Assembly: GCF_015832195.1 (NCBI RefSeq)
Contig: NC_052032.1
Span: 1,184,618 to 1,248,617 of the forward strand
Direction of reading: 5' to 3'
DNA: 64,000 bases
Source of the DNA: Motacilla alba alba
Taxonomy: Eukaryota; Chordata; Aves; Passeriformes; Motacillidae
The notes beneath the pieces are model-generated. The model was not told the origin of the DNA and ran no database searches. It saw nothing but the letters and a program-made list of their open reading frames with translations. This document shows positions 24,501-35,782 of this stretch, piece after piece. Each line of letters begins with the position of its first letter. Position 1 is the first letter of the stretch. The position numbers and the translations under genes are program-made.

Positions 24501-25585
24501 TTAGGGCTATTATTTGGCAGAGACACTGCCATTCCTGATCAGGGGAGAGATGAGAATTTGCATCAGGGGCTCTCTGCAGCTGCATTTCCACTTGATGCAC
24601 CTGATTTGGTACTCCCCATGAAGGCAGAAAGCAGAAATCTCTGTGACCCAGGAAACCCCAAATCCCTGATGCCACCAAGAGCAGCTTGGAGCAGTGTTGG
24701 CTGTAAGATTGCTTTGTTTGCAATCCCTATTTCTGTTTTATGAGCACAGGAAGGACAAACAGAGCATGGTTTTGTTCATAGCACGCTGACACTTTCCCAG
24801 GTTTCCAGCCATTCAAAGCAAGGCAGGGGAAAGATCTGATCATTTAAATCTATTTTCCATTCTCTGCCTAAGCCTTTATGAATAAAACCAAAGGTTGTTT
24901 TTAGAAATAACTCTCTTCCATATATAAATCCAACTTTTCTGTGTAAAAAAAAAAAAAAACCAACAAAAAAACCTCTTGATGTTTAGTCAGTGCTGTTTTA
25001 TTCAGTTGCAGTAAAAGCAGGGGAGAGAAGCCTCAGTCGGCTGTTTATTACCAGGGATGTTATTTTTTGTACTTTACAGGATGCATTTTCTGTCAGAATT
25101 TGTAAAATATTAATCAAACAAACAGAAAACAGTAAAGAAACTACAACTTGAAATGAAGGTGATTTCACAGCAACACTAAATCTATAATGGCACATTCCCC
25201 ATCTTTTTTCTGTCAGCTATGCCACCTAAATGCTTCATTTACAGGAGGTTTGCTTTTGTTTTGGTATTTCTTGACATTTTATTGTCTCGGTTTCATTGAA
25301 ATGAGAACAAAGCAGAGAAACTCTCTGTGAATAACAATGTTAAGAAGCAATTAGCCAGTAGAAATCAAAATACACGATGCTGCCATTAGAGTGACAAGGC
25401 ATGTGCACGGAGGGAAGAGCTGCACTGAGTGGGGAATGTTCAAACCCTGCCTTCCCTGGCCTGCCTGGCAGCTTTATCCCACACACTGGCACTCCTGGAG
25501 CACAAGGGAAGGGGGAATTTTGGTTCCCATCTCCTCCCAGACTGCTCATCCCAGGACACGGCCCAGGGAAAGATGCCCATGGTAT
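24501..25585. other. Unassigned stretch, AT-moderate
   Basis: There is no recognised repeat beyond an A14 run at 24946-24959. Poly-A is followed by CCAACAAAAAAACC, so it could mark an old retroposed tail, but nothing upstream supports a source gene. Frames stay below 100 codons. Confidence 0.4.
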
Positions 25586-25652
25586 GGATAACAATGAGTT
25601 TGGGATGAGCTTTAATTATAAATGGGCTACTTTGGAGGTTAAAATATACAAT
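25586..25652 (+). repeat. 66-bp direct repeat, copy B
   Basis: Second copy of the segment at 24188-24253, same orientation, 1.33 kb downstream. It ends 76 bases before the ERVK-like solo LTR. The surrounding sequence does not share the C-depletion of copy A. Confidence 0.8.
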
Positions 25653-25728
25653 GGTGTGGTTTACACCAGGGGCCAGAGACAGGGCTCCCACAGCTATCTG
25701 GTCACTCGCCTGTGACCCCAGGGCACAC

Positions 25729-26449
25729 TGTCTGGGTTTGAAAAGACAGGTGTCAGCTAAGGAAGGCAGGAACCTCTCCTGAAATGGAAAATGCAAACCC
25801 CCTCCCTCTGAATTGTTATAATTTTGAAATTAAGGGGCTCTCAGGCAAAGATATGGGAGCAGGAATAACAGTTGTCCACTAGAGAAAAAATTTTAAAAAT
25901 AAAATAAACAATGCAGTAATATAAAACAAACTGCCAGAGTCAGAACATGCCCTGACCCCCTGTGGGTCAGGGTGGTGGCAGCAGTGCCATTCCATGGTGG
26001 CTCAGCCCTCCTGCAGTGCCAGCTGTGCTTCTGCTGGAGCAGGGATCCTGGACAAGGCTGGAGTTTTCCTCTGCAGCTCCAGGGCTGCTGCAGATGGGCC
26101 TGCTCTCCCTCTGGGAATGCAGGGAGAAGAAAGCTGCTCCTCTGGGAATGCAGGGAGAAGAAAGCTGCTCCTCTGGGAATGCAGGGGGCAGAGGCTGCTG
26201 TGCTGTTCCAGGCTCAGATTGTATCCAGGTAGGAATGCTTGGCTCCTGCCCTGGGCGCAGCATCTCCCCATGGGATGATGGAATTTGATCAGCCATGCAG
26301 GGACACTCAGTGGCCATGGACAGCAGAGATCTCCTGGAGGGAGGATTGGCTGTGGGAGAGATAAAGAAACCTGCCCCATGGACAGCAGAGAACTGCCCCA
26401 GCTCTGACAGATGGTGACAGAACACACACTTACCTTGCAATCCAGGACA
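25729..26449. mobile_element. ERVK-like (class II) solo LTR with 6-bp TSD
   Basis: The 721-bp element starts TGTCTGGGTTTG and ends CAATCCAGGACA, an imperfect terminal inverted repeat with canonical TG...CA. It is flanked by an exact six-base duplication, GCACAC at 25723-25728 and 26450-26455; six bases is the class typical of ERVK. No gag, pol or env sequence adjoins it, so it is a solo LTR left by recombination. AATAAA-type sequence occurs near 25898-25908, but a convincing TATA/poly(A) pair was not found on one strand, so orientation is open. A 31-bp internal unit (GGGAATGCAGGGAGAAG...) is tandemly duplicated compared with the sister copy at 30607. Confidence 0.9.
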
Positions 26450-27815
26450 GCACACCTGGGCAGTGGGGCTGAGGGACACGGCCCCATGGGGACTCCAGTT
26501 GGGAAGGCTGGATCCTCCTCAGGCAAGCTGGATCCTTCTCTCTTGTTCTGGACACATCAGGAATGATGTGGACCCCAGTGAGCCCAGGATGAGCCTTGGG
26601 AGCTGCAATCTCATGACAGAAGAGTTTTGCAACCCTTGTTCCCATGACCAAGATTCCAGTGTTTTCCACTCAGCTGTTTTTGCCATTAAATGTTTTATAC
26701 ATTTTGATTTTTTTCCCTAGGAATGTGAGGTTGTCATAGCAAATCCCATCCAACATTCTGATTTTGGGGAGGATTTCAAAACCTTTGCCAAGTGCTGAAG
26801 GCACCTCTGCATTATATTGAATTTTGGGAATATTAGTTATGTTTCTGCTTCTGCAGGGGTTTCCTGTCTTTAGCATGTAAAGGAACACGTCTTCATTATG
26901 GTTTTCAAGACCTCCATGAATTCTCCCTCTGATATTTGCTAAAAGAGCCTCAACAACTGCTCCATTTTACATTTTTCAGAAAGAAATAGATTGGGATTGA
27001 CGTCATAGACCATATTTGGGTGCATTAAAAGCTGGAGCTTGTCTGACAGATGCTTTTTATAGATTAAAAATATTTGTGGTCTAAGGATGTATTTACATGG
27101 TCTTCAGGAAATTCTGGCAGATCGTTGTACCAAAACAATGGGTGCATTTTTTCTTTCTAATTCAGTCCAATTTTACTCAGCTGGAGCTGTTGCCTCTTCA
27201 TTTGTGGGTTTTGATCTTGCACAGAATAGCTGCACTTCATCAGATACTCCACTCTGTATGTCAGGATCAACTCTTTAGTCCAAAAGCATCCAACTTTCCC
27301 TTGCTTTAGGTACTCAAGTGTAGAATTTAGGTCCTCCTCCTTGTATTTGGATTTTCAGCATCTCCAGTCTGAAAAATCCATGAGGAACCCAATTTCTTCG
27401 TGGTCCTTGCCCTGATTTCTGCTTTGGCATCTCCTGATGGTTCACAGGAGTGGGATGGAGGAGGCAGGAGGGTGGGGAGGTGCTTGGAAATCACCCCCAG
27501 GGTTTTTTCTTTTTCTTTACTCTAGATCTCCAGTGAATCGTATCAAGGCCATTTTGACATTAGATAATGTCCAATATAAGTAAAATTCACAAATAGCTGC
27601 ACTTTTCTTTATCACCTTTGACCAGTGGTGCTGAGGATTTACTCCAAAAAACTGCTGGGGTGACCAAAAACACCAATGTGGTGTTCCTCCACAGTCCCCC
27701 AGGAAACTGCCACTGGCACCATGGCTGTGCTGGTGTTTGATTCCTTCTCAGCTCCTGGTTTTACACATTCTGAACTGTAAATACATACATAGATTTGTTT
27801 GTTTGTGCACCTGTG
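26450..27815. other. Unassigned stretch with a palindromic CRE
   Basis: After the LTR target duplication (26450-26455) no repeat is recognised. TGACGTCA, a full cAMP-response-element palindrome, lies at 26998-27005 in otherwise AT-rich sequence with TTTTTATAGATT about 55 bases downstream. No exon is recognised. The block 26940-27130 may be a conserved non-coding element. Confidence 0.35.
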
Positions 27816-27996
27816 TTTACTTTTATATATTTATATATTTGTATATATTTTATGTATTATATATTATAGATATTATTCTATATTACTACATATTACACAT
27901 ATTATATATTGTGTGTATTTATATATTATACATTATATATAAATATATAAATATATAAAATTATAGATATATACACATATATTTATATATGTATAA
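27816..27996. repeat. AT-rich low-complexity block (TATA/ATTT)
   Basis: About 180 bases are almost entirely A and T, built from TATATATT, TATTATA and ATATAAAT words with irregular spacing. It is low-complexity DNA expected to melt easily or extrude cruciforms, and it is not a gene. Confidence 0.9.
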
Positions 27997-28041
27997 AAGA
28001 AGGTAAGGCAGCAGCTGAGCAGTGACATGGATGCCCAGGAA

Positions 28042-28109
28042 GGGATGGGATGGAATGGGATGGGATGGGATGGGATGGGATGGGATGGGATGGGATGGGA
28101 TGGGATGGG
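28042..28109 (+). repeat. (GGGAT)n microsatellite, about 13 copies
   Basis: Plus-strand GGGAT units run with one interruption (GGAAT at about 28052-28056). Each unit supplies a G3 tract separated by only AT, so the array meets the usual four-tract G-quadruplex pattern many times over. It starts 46 bases after the AT-rich block. Confidence 0.97.
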
Positions 28110-28261
28110 CCAGAAACTTCTGGTAAGGAATGGATTAAAAGCAGAAAAATCCGAGAAATAGTGGAAAAGGCAGAAAATGGATTGGGTAGAACTGAGCCAA
28201 GTAGAAAACAAAGGTGGGCAGAGCTGAGCCTGCCCTACCCCTTCAGGAGGAGCTTCACTCT

Positions 28262-28305
28262 GGCCTGAATGATCTAAAGGGTCTTTTCCAGCTGAGCCTT
28301 TGAGA
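28262..28305 (+). mobile_element. Possible CR1 3'-end remnant
   Basis: GGCCTGAATGATCTAAAGGG followed by TCTTTTCCAGCTGAG resembles the last 35 bases of a sense CR1 tail (the GATGATC...TTTTCCAACCTGA segment). It is too short and diverged for a firm call. Confidence 0.3.
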
Positions 28306-29545
28306 CTCCACAAAATCACTGGTTCACTTGATATAATCGGTTGGAACAAGAGACATTCCAGAAATAGTTTTCCAAAAGAAAAATACTGAGTTAATGCAAC
28401 CTTTTCTTAACTCAGTGATGCAGCCGGGGGGGAATTTTCAGAGCAGCCCCAGGGGGAGCATCATTAGCATCAGGCTGGTTTCTTGCCACACAGTTTTTCC
28501 TGGTTCTATTTCTGTTCTTTACTCCAAATGCAATCCATTCCTGAGGTGGGGGAAAGGCAAGATTGTGTTTATCTTATGCAAAAAAGCAATCTTTTTTTAC
28601 TTTACAAAAACAGCTCACTGGAACAGGATGGGGTCATTTCTGACATTTTTTCTTGGTACTGTTTAACATTTGATCCAGTGCATTCACGGGGCAGAGATGT
28701 GCAGGACTGAGGGACAGGGACACTGAGGTGGGTTCTTCCCTGTGGCCTGATCCTGGTGTCAGTTCCTGCCAGAGCTCAGATCCAGAGTGAAAAGCCATCA
28801 TCTTTCAGGGATGAGCCACCTCCCCAGGAGCACAAGGGAATCTCCAGCCCCGTTTCCTTTCTCCAAGCCCCTCTGCTTTTTGAGAACTCACACATCACTA
28901 CCCAGCAGCTCTTTGGGGAGGAAACCTGCTTTTTATCCAGTCAGCTGAATATTTTTACACAAATTTGAGGGCTTCTCTGCTCTTCTGCTGCAACAAGGGC
29001 TTACGCGGAGTTTAGTGCAGGTGAAAATAACCTGGAGGTGGGGAATGGGCTCTTTGGCTTTGTTTCAAGCAGCCAGGACTTCTCATCCCAACAGAGCTGT
29101 TCCCAAACTCTGTCCTCTCGTCTCTCCCCATCTCCTCTAACATATTTTCTTCTCACCAGTCTCAGAGGGCTCCTGGAAATTTTTAGAGGACACTCTTCCC
29201 CAGGCTTCTCCACAGGGGAAGCAGGCCACTCCTGAAATAGAGGTGACCTGCGTGGGAAATGAGTGTGGAGCTGCTGGTGTTCCCAGAGTAGGAGACAAGG
29301 GCTGGCATCTGTCCAGCACTGATCCCAGGGAGCTCTGCCAGGATCAGAAATGCACTGGCCACTTGTGAGGACTCCTGGAGAAAAATGCCAAGAGCAGGAA
29401 AGTCCAGAGTGACCTTTTACTGCAGTAACCTCACAGTGCCCTTGTAGACCTGCCACAGGTCTTGCTGCTCGTTCCTCATGGGGGCACCTGGCCCAGAGAG
29501 GCAAGAGAAAGCAGAAAACCCAAGGGTGTCATCTCCTTAGGACAG
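28306..29545. other. Unassigned stretch
   Basis: No repeat or exon is recognised. A minus frame of 167 codons (29001-29504) has no domain. Confidence 0.4.
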
Positions 29546-29794
29546 AGAATCCCAGAGTCCAATAATCCCAGACTGGGTTGGGTTGGAAGAAACCTCAAAG
29601 CCCATCCAGTGCCACCCCTGCCACGGCAGGGACACCTCCCACTGCCCCAGGCTGCTCCCAGCCCCAAGGTCCAGCCTGGCCTTGGACACTGCCAGGGATC
29701 CAGGGGCAGCCACAGCTGCTCTGGGCACCCTGTGCCAGGGCCTGCCCACCTGCCAGGGAGCAATTCCTAATTCCCAATATCCCATCTAAACCTA
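29546..29794 (-). mobile_element. CR1 3'-end fragment
   Basis: Antisense. It begins GAGAATCCCAGAGTCC, where the short terminal motif is repeated (AATCCCAGAG then AATCCCAGAC), as expected from the reiterated CR1 3' end. It passes GGTTGGGTTGGAAG and CCTTGGACACTGCCAGGG and stops after TTCCCAATATCCCATC at about 29790. Confidence 0.85.
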
Positions 29795-30606
29795 CGTTCT
29801 GCACCTGTCAGGTGCAGCCCTGTCCTGAAATCCTGAGCAGCATGGAGATCACTCCCATCACTTCTGGAGGACCAAGAGCAGCATGGATGCTCGCAGGAAT
29901 TCTGCCAGGGTGGGAGTAGGGAAGTGGGAGGGAGGAAGGAAGGGGTAACAGTGTGAGGCCTCCAGGATCAGGACAAGCTGAAGAAAGTGAGTATTTTTTT
30001 ATTTCCACTTCCAAGTCAGGATGTGTCTGATTTACTTTGGCCAGAAACAGGCTGAACCAAAAAAAGATTTACTCTGACCTTGATTTTTTTTCTTTTTCTT
30101 GTTTCCTAAGCCTTTCCTAAGGTCATTGGCCATTCTAGGCAGAGACGGTTCTGGAAAAGGAACTGTCTGGTTTTGCTTTGACTCAAGTCTGTTGGGGGAT
30201 TTTCCATCACACAGTGAAAGGCTCAGCCCTGCTTTGGGAGAAGGAACAGGGAAGGAGCATTGAAAAGCACCTCAGTACCCACAGGTGGAAACTCCCTGCA
30301 CGAGTTACAAAGCCCCAGACCTGAATACAGCAGCTGAGGCTGGCCTGGCCCCCAGCAAGCCCCAGGGAGCTCCTCAGTGCCAGGTCTGCTGTCACAGAGC
30401 TCCTCCTCAGCTGCTCAGAAAAGCCTCAGCCTGGGCCCTTTGGGCCTTGGTGGCCCAGATCCCCTGCACTGAAAGGGTCCAGGTGCCCCCTGCCAGCAGC
30501 ACAGGGGTCCCTGGTGGCCTCAGCCCTGCACAGGGCGAGGCTCCTGCTCCTGAGCCAACCCTGGGAAACCTCTCCCACCATTAAGCACCAGCAGCTGCTG
30601 ACAGCT
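29795..30606. other. Unassigned stretch
   Basis: No recognised repeat. T-rich runs at 30086-30102. The GC-rich part 30285-30590 holds a 99-codon frame without motif. It ends at the left target-site duplication of the next LTR (ACAGCT, 30601-30606). Confidence 0.4.
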
Positions 30607-31291
30607 TGTCTTGGATTGAAAGGCAGGTGTCAGCTAAGGAAGGCAGGAGCCTCTCCTGAAATGGAAAATGCAAACCCCCTCCCTCTGAATTGTTATAATT
30701 TTGAAATTAAGGGGCTCTCAGGCAAAGATATGGGAGCAGGAATAACAGTTCTTCATTAGGGAAATTACAAATGCAATAGTACAAACAACAAACCACTGCC
30801 AGAGTCAGAACATGCCCTGACCCCCTGTGGGTCAGGGTGGTGGCAGCAGTGCCATTCCATGGTGGCTCAGCCCTCCTGCAGTGCCAGCTGTGGTTCTGCT
30901 GGAGCAGGGATCCTGGACAAGGCTGGAGTTTTCCTCTGGAGCTCCAGGGCTGCTGGAGATGGGCCTGCTCTCCCTCTGGGAATGCAGGGAGAAGAAAGCT
31001 GCTCCTCTGGGAATGCAGGGGGCAGAGGCTGCTGTGCTGTTCCAGGCTCAGATTGTATCCAGGTAGGAATGCTGGGCTCCTGCCCTGGGTGCAGCATCTC
31101 CCCATGGGATGATGGAATTTGATCAGCCATGCAGGGACACTCAGTGGCCATGGACAGCAGAGATCTCCTGGAGGGAGGATTGGCTGTGGCAGAGATAAAG
31201 AAACCTGCCCCATGGACAGCAGAGAACTGCCCCAGCTCTGACACATGGCAATAGAATACCCAGCCCCAGCTAAATCTTTCAACCTAAGACA
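30607..31291. mobile_element. ERVK-like solo LTR, sister of 25729-26449
   Basis: It starts TGTCTTGGATTG, the intact form of the terminus, and ends at AACCTAAGACA. It aligns along its length to the LTR at 25729, in the same orientation, including the CCCTGACCC/GGGTCAGGG hairpin. It lacks the extra 31-bp unit, giving about 685 bp. The duplication ACAGCT occurs at 30601-30606 and 31291-31296 if the last A is shared with the LTR end (five bases, CAGCT, if not). The different target sequence shows it inserted independently and is not the partner LTR of a provirus with the first copy. No internal retroviral sequence is attached. Confidence 0.88.
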
Positions 31292-31593
31292 CAGCTCAGC
31301 TGGGAGAAGTCACTTTTACACTCTGCTACTGGAAGAGCCCCACAGCCCAGAGCTGAGGTCACTTCCCAGGCTGGGAGCAGCTCTTGTAGCTCCCTCTGGG
31401 TGTCCCGTGTTCCTGATGTTCTCCAAAGGGGAGCAGGAACCAGGCAAGAACACCCTGAGCCCCCAAAGGGCTTTGTGCCATCTACCCAAAGTCACTGAAC
31501 TTTGCTTTCTGGCAAAAAAATTGGCCAAGGAGAAAGATAAAACATGGATTAAAATTGTTCTGTTACCCAACCTTCCAGCACCTCTGAGAGAAG

Positions 31594-31692
31594 TGTCCAA
31601 GGCCAGGTTGGACAGGACTTGGAGCAGCCTGGGACAGAGGAAGGTGTCCCTGCCCATGGCACTGGATGGGCTTTGAGGTCCCTTCCATCCCA
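31594..31692 (+). mobile_element. CR1 3'-terminal fragment
   Basis: Sense piece of 100 bases: GTGTCCAAGGCCAGGTTGG, CTTGGAGCAGCCTGGGACAG and GGAAGGTGTCCCTGCCCATGG, followed by GTCCCTTCCATCCCAAGC. The extreme 3' tail is missing. Confidence 0.82.
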
Positions 31693-32444
31693 AGCAGGGC
31701 TGGAGCCTGGCTCCGATCCTAAAGACGGGTGTAAGGTCCTGGTTACTCCAGGAGAGCTGCATCTGGAGCTCCAAGTATTTTCTTACTCCCTGCTCTAGAA
31801 ATTGTAGTTTAGTTAAATTGTAATCACCCACTAGAAAAGTGGGTAATTAAACTACCAAGGGCAAATTTTCTCCCCCAGAGCAGTATTCTTACCCCAAAAC
31901 ATTTTGCTGATAGTTTGCTAATTTCATACTCCCCAAAAACTGAATGGGGGCCCTAAACATGAGTGTTTGTCCTCATAATAAATCCTGAACTCAGCAGTGA
32001 ACAGGCTGCCTTGCCTTGCCTTCAAAACATTTATTCCTCTGCAGGCTTGGTTACATTTCATGCCTGGCTGCAGTAGTGATAATGTGGCTCTGTTTGTGCC
32101 CATCAGCACAGCTGGACTCCCACTCCTTTGGGCTGTAAATATCTGTTAGAAAGAACATCTGCCACATGGAAATCCAAACATGGTAAGCAGCAGCAGGAGG
32201 GGAAGCTTGGGAGACTGGTGAGATTGTGAGGAAAACATTGGGAGCCAAAGGAATTTAATGGAAAGGTGAAGGATCAAGATGGGTTAAGGCTGGGCACTTT
32301 CAAAGGGTGGAGATTACACCTCCAGAGGGTCAGGTAGAATTAGAGCAGATAAAATATTTTAATTGGAGTTGGAAGGAAGCTGTGAGCCCGTTGTCATTCC
32401 TGACACTTGCTGGGACAATTCCTGGGGCTGGGGTGAGGCCATCA
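31693..32444. other. Unassigned stretch with a hairpin
   Basis: Nothing coding is recognised. An imperfect stem at 31804-31855 pairs GTAGTTTAGTT with AATTAAACTAC and CACCCAC with GTGGGT around a short loop. Confidence 0.35.
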
Positions 32445-32576
32445 ATGGAAATATTTAAGGCCAGGGTGGATGGAGGCTCTGAGCAACCTGATCCAGTTAA
32501 AGATGTCCCTGCTCACTGCAGGAGGGTTGGACTTGATGGCCTTTAAATTCCAACCCAAATCTTTCTGTGATTCACT
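32445..32576 (+). mobile_element. Old CR1 3'-end fragment
   Basis: Sense copy, more diverged than most here: ATATTTAAGGCCAGGGTGGA, then CTGAGCAACCTGATCCAG, GGTTGGACTTGATGGCC and TTCCAACCCAAATC, ending TTTCTGTGATTC. Word order matches the CR1 terminus. Confidence 0.8.
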
Positions 32577-35500
32577 GAGATTTCAACATTTCCTTTCCAA
32601 TCATGCAGGGGAATAAATTTCTATTTGTTCTCCCTCATAAGTTTATTTGCCAAGAAATTATCTCATGTATTGATTGAATTCCTGGCTCTGACACTGGAGA
32701 TTACCAAATCCTCAGGTTTCTGCACCTGTAATTCCCTCTAGGAAGAAATCTGTTTAATGGATGGGTTGGCCCCTTGCTCAAGGCCTGAGTCACAGACAGC
32801 ACCTTCTTTGGAAATGTCTGGGAATCAGAGAACAAACAGTTTGGAGAATCCCTGGGCTGGATGGGGCCAGGCAGTGTCACAAATGGGAATTTGTGGGTCA
32901 GCACTTCGAATTTCACTTTCTGTAGACAAATGGATTTAGGGAAACTCAGAGTAAATATTGGCTTTAACTTTCCACTGGTCAATATTTACTTATTCTATCA
33001 ATAAAGCCTGATGTTCATCGGAGCAGAAGCTTGCACTTGTGGGAACAACAGAGATTCTCCTCCCAAACAGATGTCCACAGGAGCAGGAGGCAGAACCGCC
33101 AAGCAACAACATCTGGGCTGGCAAAGCAGAGGAGACACTCCAAAAACAACACAGGGCTTCAAACACAGGTGAGCGAAACTCCAGCACCTTTGTCAGTGCT
33201 GGAGGACAAGTTGTGAAATGGGGAATGTTCCTCTGGACCTTCCCAGCCTTTGCCAGGCAGCAGCTGACAAAGGTAAAAGTGTCCTTTGTCCCCCTTGTGA
33301 GGGCATCACCCTCCCCAGGACCACACTCTGGCTCAGGGCATGGTGTCTCCTGTGCCTTGTGCTGCCTGTGGTGTGATCTGATGGTTTCATCTCCCTTTTT
33401 CATCTCTCTTTGACATCCAGGAGCTGCCCCAGAAGTGCTGTCCTGGAAGAGCTCCTGGGTGTTCCCAGCCCCACCTCCTGCTCGGGGCTCCAGGAGAGGT
33501 CAGCCCCGCCCTGAGGAGCTGATCCAGCCGTGCATTGTCCCTTCCCTTGTGCCATGGGAGTGTCACTGGCTGCTACATCCACCCAAGGAGCCAATCCCAC
33601 CCAGGAGCTGTTCCCACTCCTCCATTCCTGACCACTTCAGCCAGGGCCAGATAGTTTTGGGAGAGGCAACGCAGCCCCTGTGCAGACCAGTTTACACTTC
33701 TGCCATGGTGTATCCTTAATTTTGGGTTCTATCAACAGCTTCCAGACATGAGGTGCCTAAAAAGACAACATCAAGGGGATGGCTCCAAAATGCTGCATCA
33801 ATATCCAGATTTGTGGCAACACCTTCAGAGGAATTGGCCCAAATCCCGGGGGCAACCCAGAGCTGCTCCTGAAGTGGTGAATGTTTAATCCCTGTTCCCA
33901 GCAGGTGCAGCAGCCCTGGGCCCCAGTGGGGCTGAGGCACTGTGCAGTGCGAGCACAGGTGTCCCAGAGCAGACACAAGCACCCTCTGAGAGTTGCCTCA
34001 CCCCAGCACTGCTTCCCTGATACGCTGCTGCAAAACCCCAAAATTCAGCATCAGCTCGGTCTCCAGGACACCTCCACAGGCCAGAGGATTCCTTACATAA
34101 ACAAAGGGCAGCTGGTTTTTCCAATAGATTGTTCAGGAGCCAGGAGGAATTCGATTCCAAACCTCATTTATAAACTATATGCTGAAGCCTTGTAAACCAA
34201 ACCAGCCCCTGGCTGCATCAAATAATTATTTTAAGGAAGTTTGTTAGAGGCTTGAGCAGAAGCTGCAGCCTTCAACTGCATTATTGGGATATTTAATCCA
34301 TTCTTGTGAGGAGCAGAGCACAGAAAGCAGCACACAGAGACAGGAGCTGGACTGGTGCCAGTACCTGAGGACTGGAGAGCTTCACTAATGACTTTATTTG
34401 CTCCCCTGGGAGCAGGGATGGCTCTCGGGAAGGCATCCAGGGCTGTTCAGCTCACAAGGATAGGAGTTCTGTGCACTCTTGAGTAGCAACAAGTAGCAAC
34501 AAGCAAACCGGGGTGCAGTCAGATTTGGGGAATTACAGCTTCAACTGCACCAAAAAAACCATGGAATATCCTGCTGCGCATGGATTCTCCTTCAGGGGAG
34601 GGACAAAGACAGAGGGATGAATTCTTCCCTCTCAGTGTGAAGCTGGAGCTGTTTCCTGTCCAAGCCTCTGGTTTTTGGCTGGACCTTTCTCAGGCTCTGC
34701 ACTTTACTCTGAACCCACTACACCACACCTGCTCCCAGTTTTTTTCCTTTTTTATTATTATTTTCTCTCTTCCTCTCCCCTCCCCTGTGCTTTCAAACAC
34801 TTATTTCAAAATGGCATTTGGGCCAGACCTTCAGTCCCCCCCTCCAGAGGACCCTGGGGGTGGGGGGGTTGCTGCCCTCCTGCTCTTTGGAGTCTACAGC
34901 TTGGCTGCAGCCAGGGCAGGAAAAACCAGGAGAAATCCCCATCAGGACATTTCAGCTCTGCCCTGCTTCTGTCCTGTGGAGGTGCTGATGGATGGACGTG
35001 TGGGATCCCTCTCCTGCAGCCACACAAGAGCCATGGAGGAGTCAGAAAGGGTTTCCAGTGTTCCCCAGGTGTTATTCCCAGCCCCAGTTCTCCACAGGCT
35101 GGAGCAAGGATGGGCACAAACATCCCCATTGTGCTCCCAGTTCAGAACTTGGCTCTGGGCTCCTGCTCCAAGCCCTGATGAGCACAGGGGCACTGGGACC
35201 ATCCTGGGCTCCATGGGCAGTGCTGCACACGAGGATTTTGGGTGTCCAGTGACTGAAACTTTACAAAATCCACAGGGAGCAGAGCCCTGGCTCTGGCTGG
35301 CAGGGCAGGTTTGCTCTGACACTCCAGGACCACTGCCAGGACTTGTTGCTGGTTCCTGCAGCATCCAGCCATCCCCAGGAGCTGCTTCCCTGCCACCAGC
35401 ACCACAGCACGTCCCAGACCCCCTTGGAGCCAAGAGCCAGGCCTGTGCTGTTTGAAAACAAAGGACAAAATCAGTGCCATGAAAGATAAATGCAGCTGGG

Positions 35501-35782
35501 AGCGAGAAAAATCCTCACACAGTGAGACAGGGGGAAAGTGAGAGGGGAAAAGTCACAAAGATTCCCAGCTGGAGAACACATGGAGAACATGGGTAGCTGG
35601 GGGAGCTGAGGCACACAGAGATCAAAGCAAAGCCCTGGGAGTGCTGCTGGTGCTGGAGGTGGCAGAAATCAGGTGCTGAAAATCAGGGAGCCATGTCCCA
35701 GCCCAGTCAGCGGGGTGGCTGCAGGGAGGGGAGCTCTGCCTGCCTCCAGAGGTGCCCCTGCAGTTACTAAGCTGCCCAGAAC
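32577..35782. other. 3.2 kb stretch, no supported gene
   Basis: A 291-codon plus frame (34580-35455) is the longest repeat-free frame in the window. It has an ATG at 34580, but its translation has no domain, passes through TTTTTATTATTATTT low-complexity DNA and shifts from hydrophobic to proline-rich sequence, so I regard it as fortuitous. No transposon is recognised. The sequence ends at AGAAC (35778-35782), the left target duplication of the next LTR. Confidence 0.4.

Noticed and set aside
25729..31291. A provirus bounded by the two ERVK-like LTRs
   Set aside because: Target duplications differ for the two LTRs and the 4.1 kb between them contains CR1 and simple repeats but no retroviral genes.
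34580..35455. 291-codon ATG open frame on the plus strand
   Set aside because: No domain or motif, a low-complexity TTTTTATTATT stretch in the middle, and GC-rich sequence that yields chance frames on both strands. No transcript evidence is available.
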